Of a stretch of DNA of 64,000 bases, positions 7,729 to 14,928 are shown piece after piece. The DNA lies in assembly GCA_017407115.1 (NCBI GenBank), contig JAFQXD010000012.1:1-64000 (forward strand), given 5' to 3'. Origin of the DNA: Methanobrevibacter sp. (GTDB lineage Archaea > Methanobacteriota > Methanobacteria > Methanobacteriales > Methanobacteriaceae). Position 1 is the first letter of the stretch. Each line of letters begins with the position of its first letter. A program made the translations under genes and the position numbers. A model generated the notes under the pieces. That model was given only the letters and a program-made list of their open reading frames with translations. It was not told the DNA's origin and searched no databases.

Positions 7729-8693
7729 TGAAAGCAGTTGTTTTGGAAAAAACTTGTAATGCTGACGAGTTGAACGTCAGTGAAGTTGAAATTCCTAAAG
7801 TTAAAGATGGTTGGGTCTTGGTTAAGGTTCTAGGCTTTGGAATTAATCGAGCTGAAGTAATTTTAAGGGATTATGAAGCTGATGAAGATTATATTGAATT
7901 GCCTGTAATTCCAGGTATTGAATGTGTTGGTGAAGTGGTTGACTCATCAAATACTCGATTTAAAAACGGGGATAAGATAGCTGCACTTATGGGTGGAATG
8001 GGAAGAAGCTTTGATGGAGGATATGCTGAATATGCTCTGCTTCCTGAAAAAATTGTCTTTAAAATTGATGATGATGTTTTTGAGAAATTGACATTGGAGG
8101 AAATAATAGCAATTCCTGAAACTTATTTCACTGCCTATGGCTCTTTAATGTCACTTAATCTTGTAAAAGATGATACTCTATTAATCAGAGGTGCAACCTC
8201 TGCATTGGGCCTTTCCGCAATGCAACTTGCAAAGTCAATGGGATGTGAAATATTTGCAACGTCCAGAAGTGAAGAAAGATTTGGTAAGTTAAAGTCAAAT
8301 GGTGCGGATGAGTGCTTTGCTGATGATGGTTGTTTGGCTGATAAATTAAATTGTGATAAGGTACTGGAATTGATTGGCCCTAAAACTCTTGAAGATTCAA
8401 TGAAATGCATTAACAGTGGAGGAATATGCTGTGTTACAGGTGTTTTGGGAGGTATTGAGTATATGGATGAATTCGATCCAATCAAGATTATCCCAAATGG
8501 CAGGTACTTGACTTCTTTTTTCAGTAATTATCCGACACAGGAGATAATGGACAACCTATTTGATTTCATTATTAAAAATAACATCAAACCTGAAATTTCA
8601 AGAGTATTCTATAATTTGGAAGATATTGGAAAAGCTCATACTTTGATGGAGTCAAACATGGCTCAAGGAAAGATTATATTTAAATTGGAGTAG
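7728..8693 (+). CDS. Zinc-free MDR oxidoreductase (quinone reductase-like)
   Basis: 321 residues from ATG 7728, with GAGGTG five bases upstream. The GroES-like N-terminal half carries V-L-G-F-G-I-N-R-A-E. The Rossmann half carries G-A-T-S-A-L-G-L-S-A-M-Q-L-A near residue 150 and the NADPH-selecting T-S-R-S-E-E-R region. There are no catalytic-zinc ligands, as in NADPH:quinone reductases. The gene overlaps the radical SAM stop codon and is clearly translated with it. It could reduce a modified peptide, as in some RiPP pathways, or regenerate a redox partner. The N-terminal 'C-N-A-D-E-L' stretch is normal for the family and no truncation is visible. Confidence 0.85.
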   Translation: MKAVVLEKTCNADELNVSEVEIPKVKDGWVLVKVLGFGINRAEVILRDYEADEDYIELPVIPGIECVGEVVDSSNTRFKNGDKIAALMGGMGRSFDGGYAEYALLPEKIVFKIDDDVFEKLTLEEIIAIPETYFTAYGSLMSLNLVKDDTLLIRGATSALGLSAMQLAKSMGCEIFATSRSEERFGKLKSNGADECFADDGCLADKLNCDKVLELIGPKTLEDSMKCINSGGICCVTGVLGGIEYMDEFDPIKIIPNGRYLTSFFSNYPTQEIMDNLFDFIIKNNIKPEISRVFYNLEDIGKAHTLMESNMAQGKIIFKLE

Positions 8694-8698
8694 TTAAT

Positions 8699-9310
8699 AT
8701 GGTTACTAAAGAAGAATGTTTTAAACAATTGAGAGATGTGATTGATGCGGTTTTATCCACTGTTGATGATAATGGCAATCCTCAATCAAGAATTATTGAT
8801 ATAATGCATATTGAAGATGATAAAATATATTTTCTAACTGGCCGTGGAAAACATGTTTATTCAGAAATAATAAATCATCCAAAGATTAGTTATTTAAGCT
8901 TAAAAGACAATAAATCCATTAGAATTAGTGGTGAAGCTCATAAATTGGACGATCAAAAATATTGGATTGATTTAATATTTGAAAACAATCCATTTATGAA
9001 TAATGTTTATCCGGGAAATGCGAGATATATTTTAGAACCTTTTTGCATTGAAGATTATGAAATGGAATTCTTTGATTTGACACAAAAGCCTATTTTCAGA
9101 CAATCTTTCAAATTCGGTGATGTTGAAATAACAGTTAAGGGATTTGAGATAACTGATGATTGTATTGCTTGTGGTACTTGTCAGGCAAGTTGTCCGCAGC
9201 AGATTCCAGTTTTTGTTGACGATAAGTTTGAAATTCCGCAGGAACATTGTTTGCATTGTGGATTATGTTATGAAAATTGTCCGAATGATGCGATTGTTAA
9301 AAGGGAATGA
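8699..9310 (+). CDS. PNPOx-like flavin domain fused to a 2[4Fe-4S] ferredoxin
   Basis: 203 residues. The first ~130 form a split-barrel pyridoxamine-phosphate-oxidase-like domain (L-S-T-V-D-D-N-G-N-P-Q-S-R, Y-F-L-T-G-R-G-K) that usually binds FMN or F420. The C-terminal ~55 residues hold two C-x2-C-x2-C-x3-C-P motifs (C-I-A-C-G-T-C-Q-A-S-C-P and C-L-H-C-G-L-C-Y-E-N-C-P) for two [4Fe-4S] clusters. It starts 5 bp after the MDR stop, so it is the fourth gene of the peptide operon. A plausible job is to supply low-potential electrons to the radical SAM enzyme. That role is inference. Confidence 0.85.
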   Translation: MVTKEECFKQLRDVIDAVLSTVDDNGNPQSRIIDIMHIEDDKIYFLTGRGKHVYSEIINHPKISYLSLKDNKSIRISGEAHKLDDQKYWIDLIFENNPFMNNVYPGNARYILEPFCIEDYEMEFFDLTQKPIFRQSFKFGDVEITVKGFEITDDCIACGTCQASCPQQIPVFVDDKFEIPQEHCLHCGLCYENCPNDAIVKRE

Positions 9311-9411
9311 TTGATTCATTTCTTATTGGAGTTTTAGTGTTAGTTATTTAATAAATCATGTTTAAAAAGCATCATGTCAATTTTATATGAGTTGGGATAC
9401 AATATTGTATG

Positions 9412-9645
9412 TGTAGGGGCTAAAAGTACATTATATTTTGTATAATATGCGGGCAACAGAAATTTATATAATTTTTATTTATATGAATTATCCGCCATTA
9501 ATATTAAGTTTTATGTATGTTAATTTAATATAAATTGTTTAATGACGGAATTAAACATTTTATGATTATATTTATAAAAATAATTATTTTATCATTATTT
9601 TTTTCAGGAGGTATTTATATTTTTTATGTATATGCTCTGAGAAAA
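9412..9645 (+). repeat. Convergent-end repeat, copy D
   Basis: The 5' block GCTAAAAGTACATTATATTT with GCGGGCAAC, an internal TAATATTAAG...TTAATATA hairpin, and the 3' block GAGGTATTTATATTTTTTAT. It lies between the convergent PNPOx-ferredoxin gene (end 9310) and HxlR no. 3 (end 9730). No gene is seen in 9311-9729. Confidence 0.75.
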
Positions 9646-9729
9646 TTTTAGAAACATATCTTTTGAACGGTTCATAATTATTTTATATTCTAATGTATCT
9701 TTAGTTGTTGAGACTGTGATGATGGTCTG

Positions 9730-10122
9730 TTAATTTTTATCATTAATTTTGAAAAGTGATTCGTATTCTTTCAATAATTCATTCTTTTGTTTTTTAGATA
9801 AATTGCCACTATTTACTTCTCTTAATCCATAGTTTAGCATTTCATATAGGATTTTATTTAGATTATAACCTTTTTGGGTCAGATAATATTCTGTTTTAAT
9901 ATCATTTTCAATAATTTCTTTTCTAATTAAATCATTCTCTTCCATGAATTTGAGAGTGTCTGTTAATACTCTATTGCTTAATGTCTTTTCTTCTAAAAAT
10001 TCACTGAACTGTTTTTTTCCTAAAAATAAATCTCTAATGATGAATATTACCCATTTTTTTGATATTAATTTTAAAGTATCGTCTATAGGGCAGTTGTCAT
10101 CGTAATCTTTAATTTTTTTCAT
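9730..10122 (-). CDS. HxlR-family regulator (no. 3)
   Basis: A 130-residue protein with N-C-P-I-D-D-T-L-K, I-S-K-K-W-V-I-F-I-I-R-D-L-F-L-G-K-K-Q-F-S-E-F and a V-L-T-D-T-L-K-F-M-E-E-N-D-L-I recognition/wing region. It is divergent from the methanogenesis-marker-8-like gene that starts 82 bp away, and a weak 16-bp dyad lies between them. Its 3' end faces repeat copy D. The target is unknown; the position suggests autoregulation and control of the divergent gene. Confidence 0.83.
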   Translation of the reverse strand: MKKIKDYDDNCPIDDTLKLISKKWVIFIIRDLFLGKKQFSEFLEEKTLSNRVLTDTLKFMEENDLIRKEIIENDIKTEYYLTQKGYNLNKILYEMLNYGLREVNSGNLSKKQKNELLKEYESLFKINDKN

Positions 10123-10137
10123 GTTATTGGCCTTTTA

Positions 10138-10153
10138 GTGAGTGTTTCCTTAC
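10138..10153. promoter_or_regulatory. Weak 16-bp GT...AC dyad (possible HxlR site)
   Basis: GTGAGTGTTTCCTTAC has the same 16-base length and GT...AC ends as the stronger operator candidates, but only about half of its positions are symmetric. It lies between HxlR no. 3 and the divergent gene at 10204. Confidence 0.3.
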
Positions 10154-10203
10154 AAAATCTATTTAAAAAGCATAGTATATAACATTTGTTATGAGGTGAT
10201 TAC

Positions 10204-11049
10204 ATGAAAGACAGACATGTTATTGAAGCATTAGGAAAAGCTGAAGTGGTTATAGAAAATGGAGAAATAACATCCATAGGAGAACCGATGGTGGACTATT
10301 GTTCAATATTTGATAATGGTCAGCATAATGGGGATTTATCAAAGGAGTTTATCAGGTCCAATATTGAAAGGAGAATAAATGAATTCGGAATGTGCACTCC
10401 TAAAAGATCATTAAATGTAGAGGACACCATGAGTTTTGGAACTAGTGAAACATTAAAAACCAACATGATTAACGGAAATGTTGATTGTGTTGTTGGAGCA
10501 TGTGAAGGTGTCGGAACATTATTGATTGATGATGCTGAACTCGTTCAGGGTGTTGGAGGTAGAGTTTCAGCATTAATAAGCACCACTCCCATAGAGGAAG
10601 TCATTGATAAAGTTGGAAGAAGTAATGTTTTAAACCCTGAAACTGCAGAATTAAATCCTTTAAAAGGTCTTGAAATGGCAATTAATAGGGGATATAAAAA
10701 TATTGCAATAACCATTATTCCAACAGAGTTAGTAAAAGATTTAAGGGAATATCCTAAACCTGAAGATGTTAATGTTTATATTTTCGTAGCTCACACAACA
10801 AATGTTTCCAAAAAGGAAGCTGAACTATTATTCGATTACTCTGATGTGATTTCAGGTTGCTCTTCTGTAAATATAAGAGAAACTGCAGAAGAAAGAAAAC
10901 CATATTATTCTGGAAAAAAAGTTCCATTATATGCTGTAACTGAAAATGGAAGAAAATTGCTTGATGAGAGATTGGAATTTATTGACTATGGATTATGTGA
11001 AAAAGATTATCCTCAGGATTTCACATATAGTCCGAAACCATTAATTTAA
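10204..11049 (+). CDS. Methanogenesis marker protein 8-like (DUF2099)
   Basis: A 281-residue cytoplasmic protein. From memory of the family I recognise the opening H-V-I-E-A-L-G-K-A-E-V-V-I-E-N-G, the E-P-M-V-D-Y-C motif near residue 30 and the Cys-containing segments G-M-C-T-P-K-R, V-G-A-C-E-G-V-G and S-G-C-S-S-V-N that mark the methanogen-restricted DUF2099/marker 8 proteins. Their biochemical function is not established. GAGGTGATTAC precedes ATG 10204. The gene stands alone next to a divergent HxlR regulator, an unusual setting for a core methanogen gene, so it may be a paralogue recruited to the island. Confidence 0.7.
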   Translation: MKDRHVIEALGKAEVVIENGEITSIGEPMVDYCSIFDNGQHNGDLSKEFIRSNIERRINEFGMCTPKRSLNVEDTMSFGTSETLKTNMINGNVDCVVGACEGVGTLLIDDAELVQGVGGRVSALISTTPIEEVIDKVGRSNVLNPETAELNPLKGLEMAINRGYKNIAITIIPTELVKDLREYPKPEDVNVYIFVAHTTNVSKKEAELLFDYSDVISGCSSVNIRETAEERKPYYSGKKVPLYAVTENGRKLLDERLEFIDYGLCEKDYPQDFTYSPKPLI

Positions 11050-11235
11050 TCTTCTTTTATTTTTAATTCATAAAATCATATCAATTAATGTTGCATTAAA
11101 TGTGATGTATGATTAACTGTAACTATTTTAATATTATTTTGTCCTTTTGTGTTTTTTTCATAAAGTCACACTTTGAAAATATTTATTATTAATGAACTTG
11201 ATATAATAAATTATAAAATTCTTTGGGGATTATGT

Positions 11236-11541
11236 ATGAATAATCGTGTTAAAATTGCTCATGAGTTTGCAAATGCTATTAATTCTGATAAGATAGTTAG
11301 AATTATATTGTTTGGTTCTGTTGCTCGGGGTGATGATAGTAAAGATTCTGATATTGATATTTTAATCGTTTCTGATTATTGGGAAGAAATCGATTCAATT
11401 ATTACTGATGTAGTTGGTGATATTGCTTTTGATCAACAGGAATTAATTTCTCCACATATTATGTCAGTAGACAGATTTAACAACACAAAAGATTATTCAT
11501 TTTTAACTAATGTGCTTGAGGATGGTGTTGTACTTGTCTGA
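11236..11541 (+). CDS. MNT-type nucleotidyltransferase (HEPN partner), pair 1
   Basis: A minimal nucleotidyltransferase of 101 residues from ATG 11236. GGGGAT lies 5 bases upstream and the partner homologue at 41.5 kb aligns here; the longer frame from 11173 has no RBS. The active-site signature G-S-V-A-R-G-D-D-S-K-D-S-D-I-D is intact. It overlaps the HEPN gene. MNT proteins of this kind act as antitoxins, in characterised cases by AMPylating the HEPN toxin. Whether this pair does so is not shown. Confidence 0.83.
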   Translation: MNNRVKIAHEFANAINSDKIVRIILFGSVARGDDSKDSDIDILIVSDYWEEIDSIITDVVGDIAFDQQELISPHIMSVDRFNNTKDYSFLTNVLEDGVVLV

Positions 11542-11902
11542 AGTGGATGAATTTATTTCAAAAGCAAATGATAAGTTAATCTCAAGCAAAATCCTTTTTG
11601 ATAATCATCAGTATGCAACATCTGTTAGTGCAGCTTATTATTGCATGTTTTTAACTGCTAAAGCATTGTTAATTAAAAAAGAGCATTATCCTAAATCTCA
11701 TGAAGGTTTAATCTCCTTATTTGGTCAAGTGTATGTAAATCAAGGTGATTTTGATAGAAATATAGCTAAATATCTTGCACGTGCCCAATCTTTACGTGAA
11801 GATGCTGATTATGATGCTGTTGATGGGATTACAGAAAGTATTGCAAACTTATGGATAAATAATGCCGAAGAATTTATGGAAGAGTCCAAACGTTTTTTAT
11901 AA
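11522..11902 (+). CDS. HEPN-domain protein, pair 1
   Basis: A helical HEPN protein of about 126 residues. S-A-A-Y-Y-C-M-F-L-T-A-K-A-L-L and S-H-E-G-L-I-S-L-F are typical, with L-R-E-D-A-D-Y-D near residue 100. The canonical R-x4-6-H RNase motif is not evident, so activity is uncertain. The start is ambiguous: ATG 11510, ATG 11522 or TTG 11534 (spaced from GGTG), and comparison with pair 2 favours 11522 or 11534. All overlap the nucleotidyltransferase gene, as in toxin-antitoxin pairs. Confidence 0.75.
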   Translation: MVLYLSEVDEFISKANDKLISSKILFDNHQYATSVSAAYYCMFLTAKALLIKKEHYPKSHEGLISLFGQVYVNQGDFDRNIAKYLARAQSLREDADYDAVDGITESIANLWINNAEEFMEESKRFL

Positions 11903-11991
11903 ATAAGATCATGTTTTAATTTTTTCTTATATTTTAAAATAGACATTCTTGATTACCGCAAATATTTTAATGTAATGTTTGTAATAGTATA

Positions 11992-12232
11992 ATGAGGAGC
12001 TAAAAGTACATTATATTTTGTATAGTATACGGGCAACAAAAATCTTTATTATTAGTTTATTTAGTTTATTAATAATTAATATTAAGTTTATTCTTTATTA
12101 ACTAAATAGGGATTATTTTATGATATAATAAAGAGAACTATGTTGATATCTTGAAAAATAAGGTCTTTTTTCAAGCAATTAATCGGTATTTTTTTAGTAG
12201 GTATTTATATTTTGCATGTTTTTTTTCACTAA
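11992..12232 (+). repeat. Convergent-end repeat, copy E
   Basis: The 5' block GAGCTAAAAGTACATTATAT, then TATACGGGCAAC, the TAATATTAAG hairpin region, AATAAGGTCTTTTTTC, and the 3' block AGTAGGTATTTATATTTTG. It lies between the HEPN gene (+) and the small minus-strand gene ending at 12280, a convergent junction. Nothing else is seen in 11903-12279. Confidence 0.8.
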
Positions 12233-12279
12233 AAAAATAGTTTTTTTGAAGAGTTATGTACTGAATATATTTTTTGAAG

Positions 12280-12477
12280 TTATTCTTTGCTATCCATTTC
12301 ATCAAGTTCTTTCTGCAGGTCATGAATCTGCATTTCTTTATAGAACCTTTCGAATTTGCCGACTTCAATGAGATAAGCTGAAACTTCAAGAGCATCTCTA
12401 TATGTATAATTGGACTCTTTGATAATTTGCTTTTTGTCTTCATTCATATATGATGAGGTATTATTTACATTGGCCAT
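12280..12477 (-). CDS. Small hypothetical protein (65 aa)
   Basis: Not recognised. A 65-residue, mostly helical charged protein (E-D-K-K-Q-I-I-K-E-S ... L-I-E-V-G-K-F-E-R-F-Y-K-E-M ... L-Q-K-E-L-D-E-M) with no Cys or membrane segment. The ATG at 12477 is preceded by AGGTTGT. It is convergent with the HEPN gene across repeat copy E, the same arrangement as the HxlR genes with their repeats. The 413-bp interval to its right (12478-12890) shows no convincing gene. Confidence 0.45.
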   Translation of the reverse strand: MANVNNTSSYMNEDKKQIIKESNYTYRDALEVSAYLIEVGKFERFYKEMQIHDLQKELDEMDSKE

Positions 12478-12890
12478 GGTAATTACAACCTGTATATATT
12501 AATTAATATAATATTCTATTATTTTAATTATATAAAATTATTTTATATTTTCTAATTACTTTTACCTTGAAAGTCAAACGCTTTCATCCTAATGTTTCCT
12601 ATAATATAGGTCTAATAATAGTCAATGGTTAGGTTTTGTTTTGATTTTAAAGGAGTGCTTTTGACATTAACGTCAACATTTATAGAATTAGATTTGGATT
12701 TCGGACTTTGGTATAAATCAGACTTCAAAAAGTTCATGCCTCATCATTATCGTTTTTTACCATATTATTCATTATATATTTTATTACTTATTTTATATAA
12801 ATATTTATTATTAACTGACTACTTGAAAAAAGATATTGTTTAAAAAAAGGTTAAGTGATGAATTAAAAAAAGAATTGAATAAAAGTGAAT

Positions 12891-13457
12891 TTATTCAACA
12901 AAAACAATATTTTCAGGGTTTTCTGGATAGTCTGAATGAGGAGTCATGTCCTCGGCGTATCCAACAACAACGATGGCTAAAGGTTCCATGTTCTCTTCAA
13001 GCTTAACAGCTTCACGGGTTTCGGGAATGGCGAATCCTAATGTGGGGCTTGTCATGTAGCATGAGGCGAGACCCAGCTCGGTGGCGGCAAGCAGGATGTT
13101 TTCACCGGCGCAGGCGACATTTGCAATGGCCATCTCACGGGTGCTTGGATTGTCTGTCTTATCTGCTGAAATCACAATAGCGCACGGAGCCCCATAGAAT
13201 GGATTGAAATTGGGATTTGATGAAATCTTAACCAGCATGTCAACTCCTGAGTTCTTCATGATGGTCTGTGTGTTTTTGACGATAACATCCAAAACGTCAC
13301 TGTTGGTTACAACATTAAAGTAGACTTTCCCGGCCATTGGTGTTCCGGCGGCCATGTTTCCTGCTTCGGCAATCTGGATTAACTTGTCGGCTTCAACCGC
13401 TTTGTCCAGAAACATTCTTGTACTTTTTCTTTTCTTGAATACTTCATTTATGCTCAT
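12891..13457 (-). CDS. Nitroreductase-family FMN oxidoreductase
   Basis: 188 residues, the usual length. The N-terminal F-K-K-R-K-S-T-R-M-F contributes the FMN-phosphate contacts. Y-G-A-P-C-A-I-V-I-S lies near residue 105, A-G-E-N-I-L-L-A-A-T-E-L-G-L-A-S-C-Y follows the dimer helix, and V-V-G-Y-A lies near the end. It reduces nitro compounds, quinones or flavins with NAD(P)H; the substrate is unknown. It is divergent from HxlR no. 4 across 92 bp, the classic arrangement for an HxlR-controlled nitroreductase. Codon use is somewhat more GC-rich here than to the left. Confidence 0.88.
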   Translation of the reverse strand: MSINEVFKKRKSTRMFLDKAVEADKLIQIAEAGNMAAGTPMAGKVYFNVVTNSDVLDVIVKNTQTIMKNSGVDMLVKISSNPNFNPFYGAPCAIVISADKTDNPSTREMAIANVACAGENILLAATELGLASCYMTSPTLGFAIPETREAVKLEENMEPLAIVVVGYAEDMTPHSDYPENPENIVFVE

Positions 13458-13495
13458 GAACTTTGATATGTCAATTATCTTAATATATAGTTATT

Positions 13496-13511
13496 GTAAC
13501 AGAATCGTGAC
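13496..13511. promoter_or_regulatory. Weak 16-bp GT...AC dyad between nitroreductase and HxlR no. 4
   Basis: GTAACAGAATCGTGAC is partly symmetric (GTAAC/GTGAC ends). It is centred in the 92-bp divergent intergenic region, where a regulator would control both genes. GTTATTGTAAC overlaps its left edge. Confidence 0.3.
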
Positions 13512-13549
13512 TAAAGCAATATTAGCAATGAAACATATAAACTATTAAC

Positions 13550-13927
13550 ATGTCCAAGTTTGAAGAGAAAATCAAAGTCTGCCCCCTGGAATCTTCCCTG
13601 GAGCTGATTAATAAAAAATGGATTATACTGATAGTAAGGGATCTGTTTTTCGGCAAAACCCGTTTTTCCCAATTTAAGGAATCCAATCCCGAGATGTCAA
13701 ATGCGGCGCTTTCAAGATGTCTGGCGCAGATGGAAGAGGATAATCTCATCAAGAAAACAGTTGATGATAATAGCACAAGCTATGAACTGACTGAAAACGG
13801 GAAAAAGCTCAACAGGATAGTCTATGAACTTGTCATGTTTACGCTGAATACAAACTACAATGACAACTTCAGCGATGAGGCAAAGACAGCCATTGAAAAA
13901 ATCTATAGGGAGAAACTGGATTTATAA
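13550..13927 (+). CDS. HxlR-family regulator (no. 4)
   Basis: A 125-residue protein with V-C-P-L-E-S-S-L-E, I-N-K-K-W-I-I-L-I-V-R-D-L-F-F-G-K-T-R-F-S-Q-F and A-L-S-R-C-L-A-Q-M-E-E-D-N-L-I. No Shine-Dalgarno sequence precedes ATG 13550, so the transcript may be leaderless. Divergence from the nitroreductase suggests that gene as its target. It is the only plus-strand member of the eight HxlR genes here. Confidence 0.85.
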   Translation: MSKFEEKIKVCPLESSLELINKKWIILIVRDLFFGKTRFSQFKESNPEMSNAALSRCLAQMEEDNLIKKTVDDNSTSYELTENGKKLNRIVYELVMFTLNTNYNDNFSDEAKTAIEKIYREKLDL

Positions 13928-14147
13928 TCAAATCCTACTTAAACACCACATCAGATTAAATCCCTTCAAGTACTACTGTTTTAAATCATCATATCTGCGT
14001 TGAGGGTTTTTATCACTTTAGAATCTTTGAAATTCTGGTTCATGCAATCATAATCTGCAAAAGGCAAAGCCAATATACGAACCTGTTATTTTCAGCCCCA
14101 TAAGACTTATAATCAATCAAAAAAAGAATAATATAAGAGATGATAAG

Positions 14148-14568
14148 ATGTTAAAGATGTATCATACTCCACGTTTTTGGAGAAATAGATGGAATGAAAC
14201 ATGTAAACAACAACCATATCGGAGAATGATTTGAACTTGCAAGAGAAGAAATCTACAGATACTTCATACCTGATTTGGATTTGAATCTGGAGAAATGGAA
14301 ACTGATTCTTGTAAGAAACGAAACTGATTTTGTAGGCCAGATCCGCTACGGCCAGGACGTGGAAATCAGAACATACATCCTGAAAATCGGAAACTCATCA
14401 TTTACAGTCGGCAATGAAGTATGGCAGGATGATGCTCTAAAAGCCAAAGGTCAATCAATCATTGTCCATTACGATTACCTGAAAGACAAATCAATAAGAA
14501 TCCCGGATGACATAAGAGAAAAACTGAACAATCTTTATCTGGATGAAGAAAAGATTGGGGTAAAGTAA
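14148..14568 (+). pseudogene. Acyl-thioesterase (4HBT fold), frameshift plus in-frame TGA
   Basis: The intact part (14275-14568) reads as the C-terminal two thirds of a hot-dog thioesterase: L-I-L-V-R-N-E-T-D-F-V-G-Q, V-E-I-R-T-Y-I-L-K-I-G-N-S-S-F-T-V, S-I-I-V-H-Y-D-Y. Upstream, the same frame reads G-M-K-H-V-N-N-N-H-I-G-E, then TGA (14227-14229), then F-E-L-A-R-E-E-I-Y-R-Y-F. Family members have W-F-E-L-A-R, so the stop replaces a Trp codon. An extra T in the T5 run at 14174-14178 shifts the first residues M-Y-H-T-P-R-F into another frame. Two lesions make a pseudogene likely. The gap 13928-14147 shows no gene. Confidence 0.7.
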
Positions 14569-14928
14569 ATCCCCATATTTCATACTTCAACACCACTTTC
14601 ACTTTAAATCCCATAATTTTCATCTGTTCTGCTTCAAAATGGGAGATGTGATTTTAATACTTTCGGCTTTAAAAAACATTCCCTCTTCATCTGACAGCAT
14701 CGGTTTTTTGCTTAAAAATATTTCTTGAACAGCGGCCAAAGCCAAACCATCAGTGTTGAAACCAGACATGATATGATGACAGCCGGAGGATATATGAAGT
14801 ATCCGATAACCAGTCCGACTCCCACAACAACAATTGTGGATATGTAATAAGAGTTTCCCAAAGCCATCACTAAGGCAACATTACCCGGATCTGCATTTTT
14901 CAGTGCGTTTGATGTGAAAATTGACGTG

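Noticed and set aside
12625..12843. A 72-codon plus-strand frame rich in Phe, Tyr and Leu
   Set aside because: No convincing RBS, low-complexity AT-driven composition, no resemblance to a family, and it lies in a non-coding gap.
14227..14229. In-frame TGA in the thioesterase as a selenocysteine codon
   Set aside because: Relatives have Trp and not Cys at this site, I saw no suitable downstream element, and the gene also carries a frameshift.
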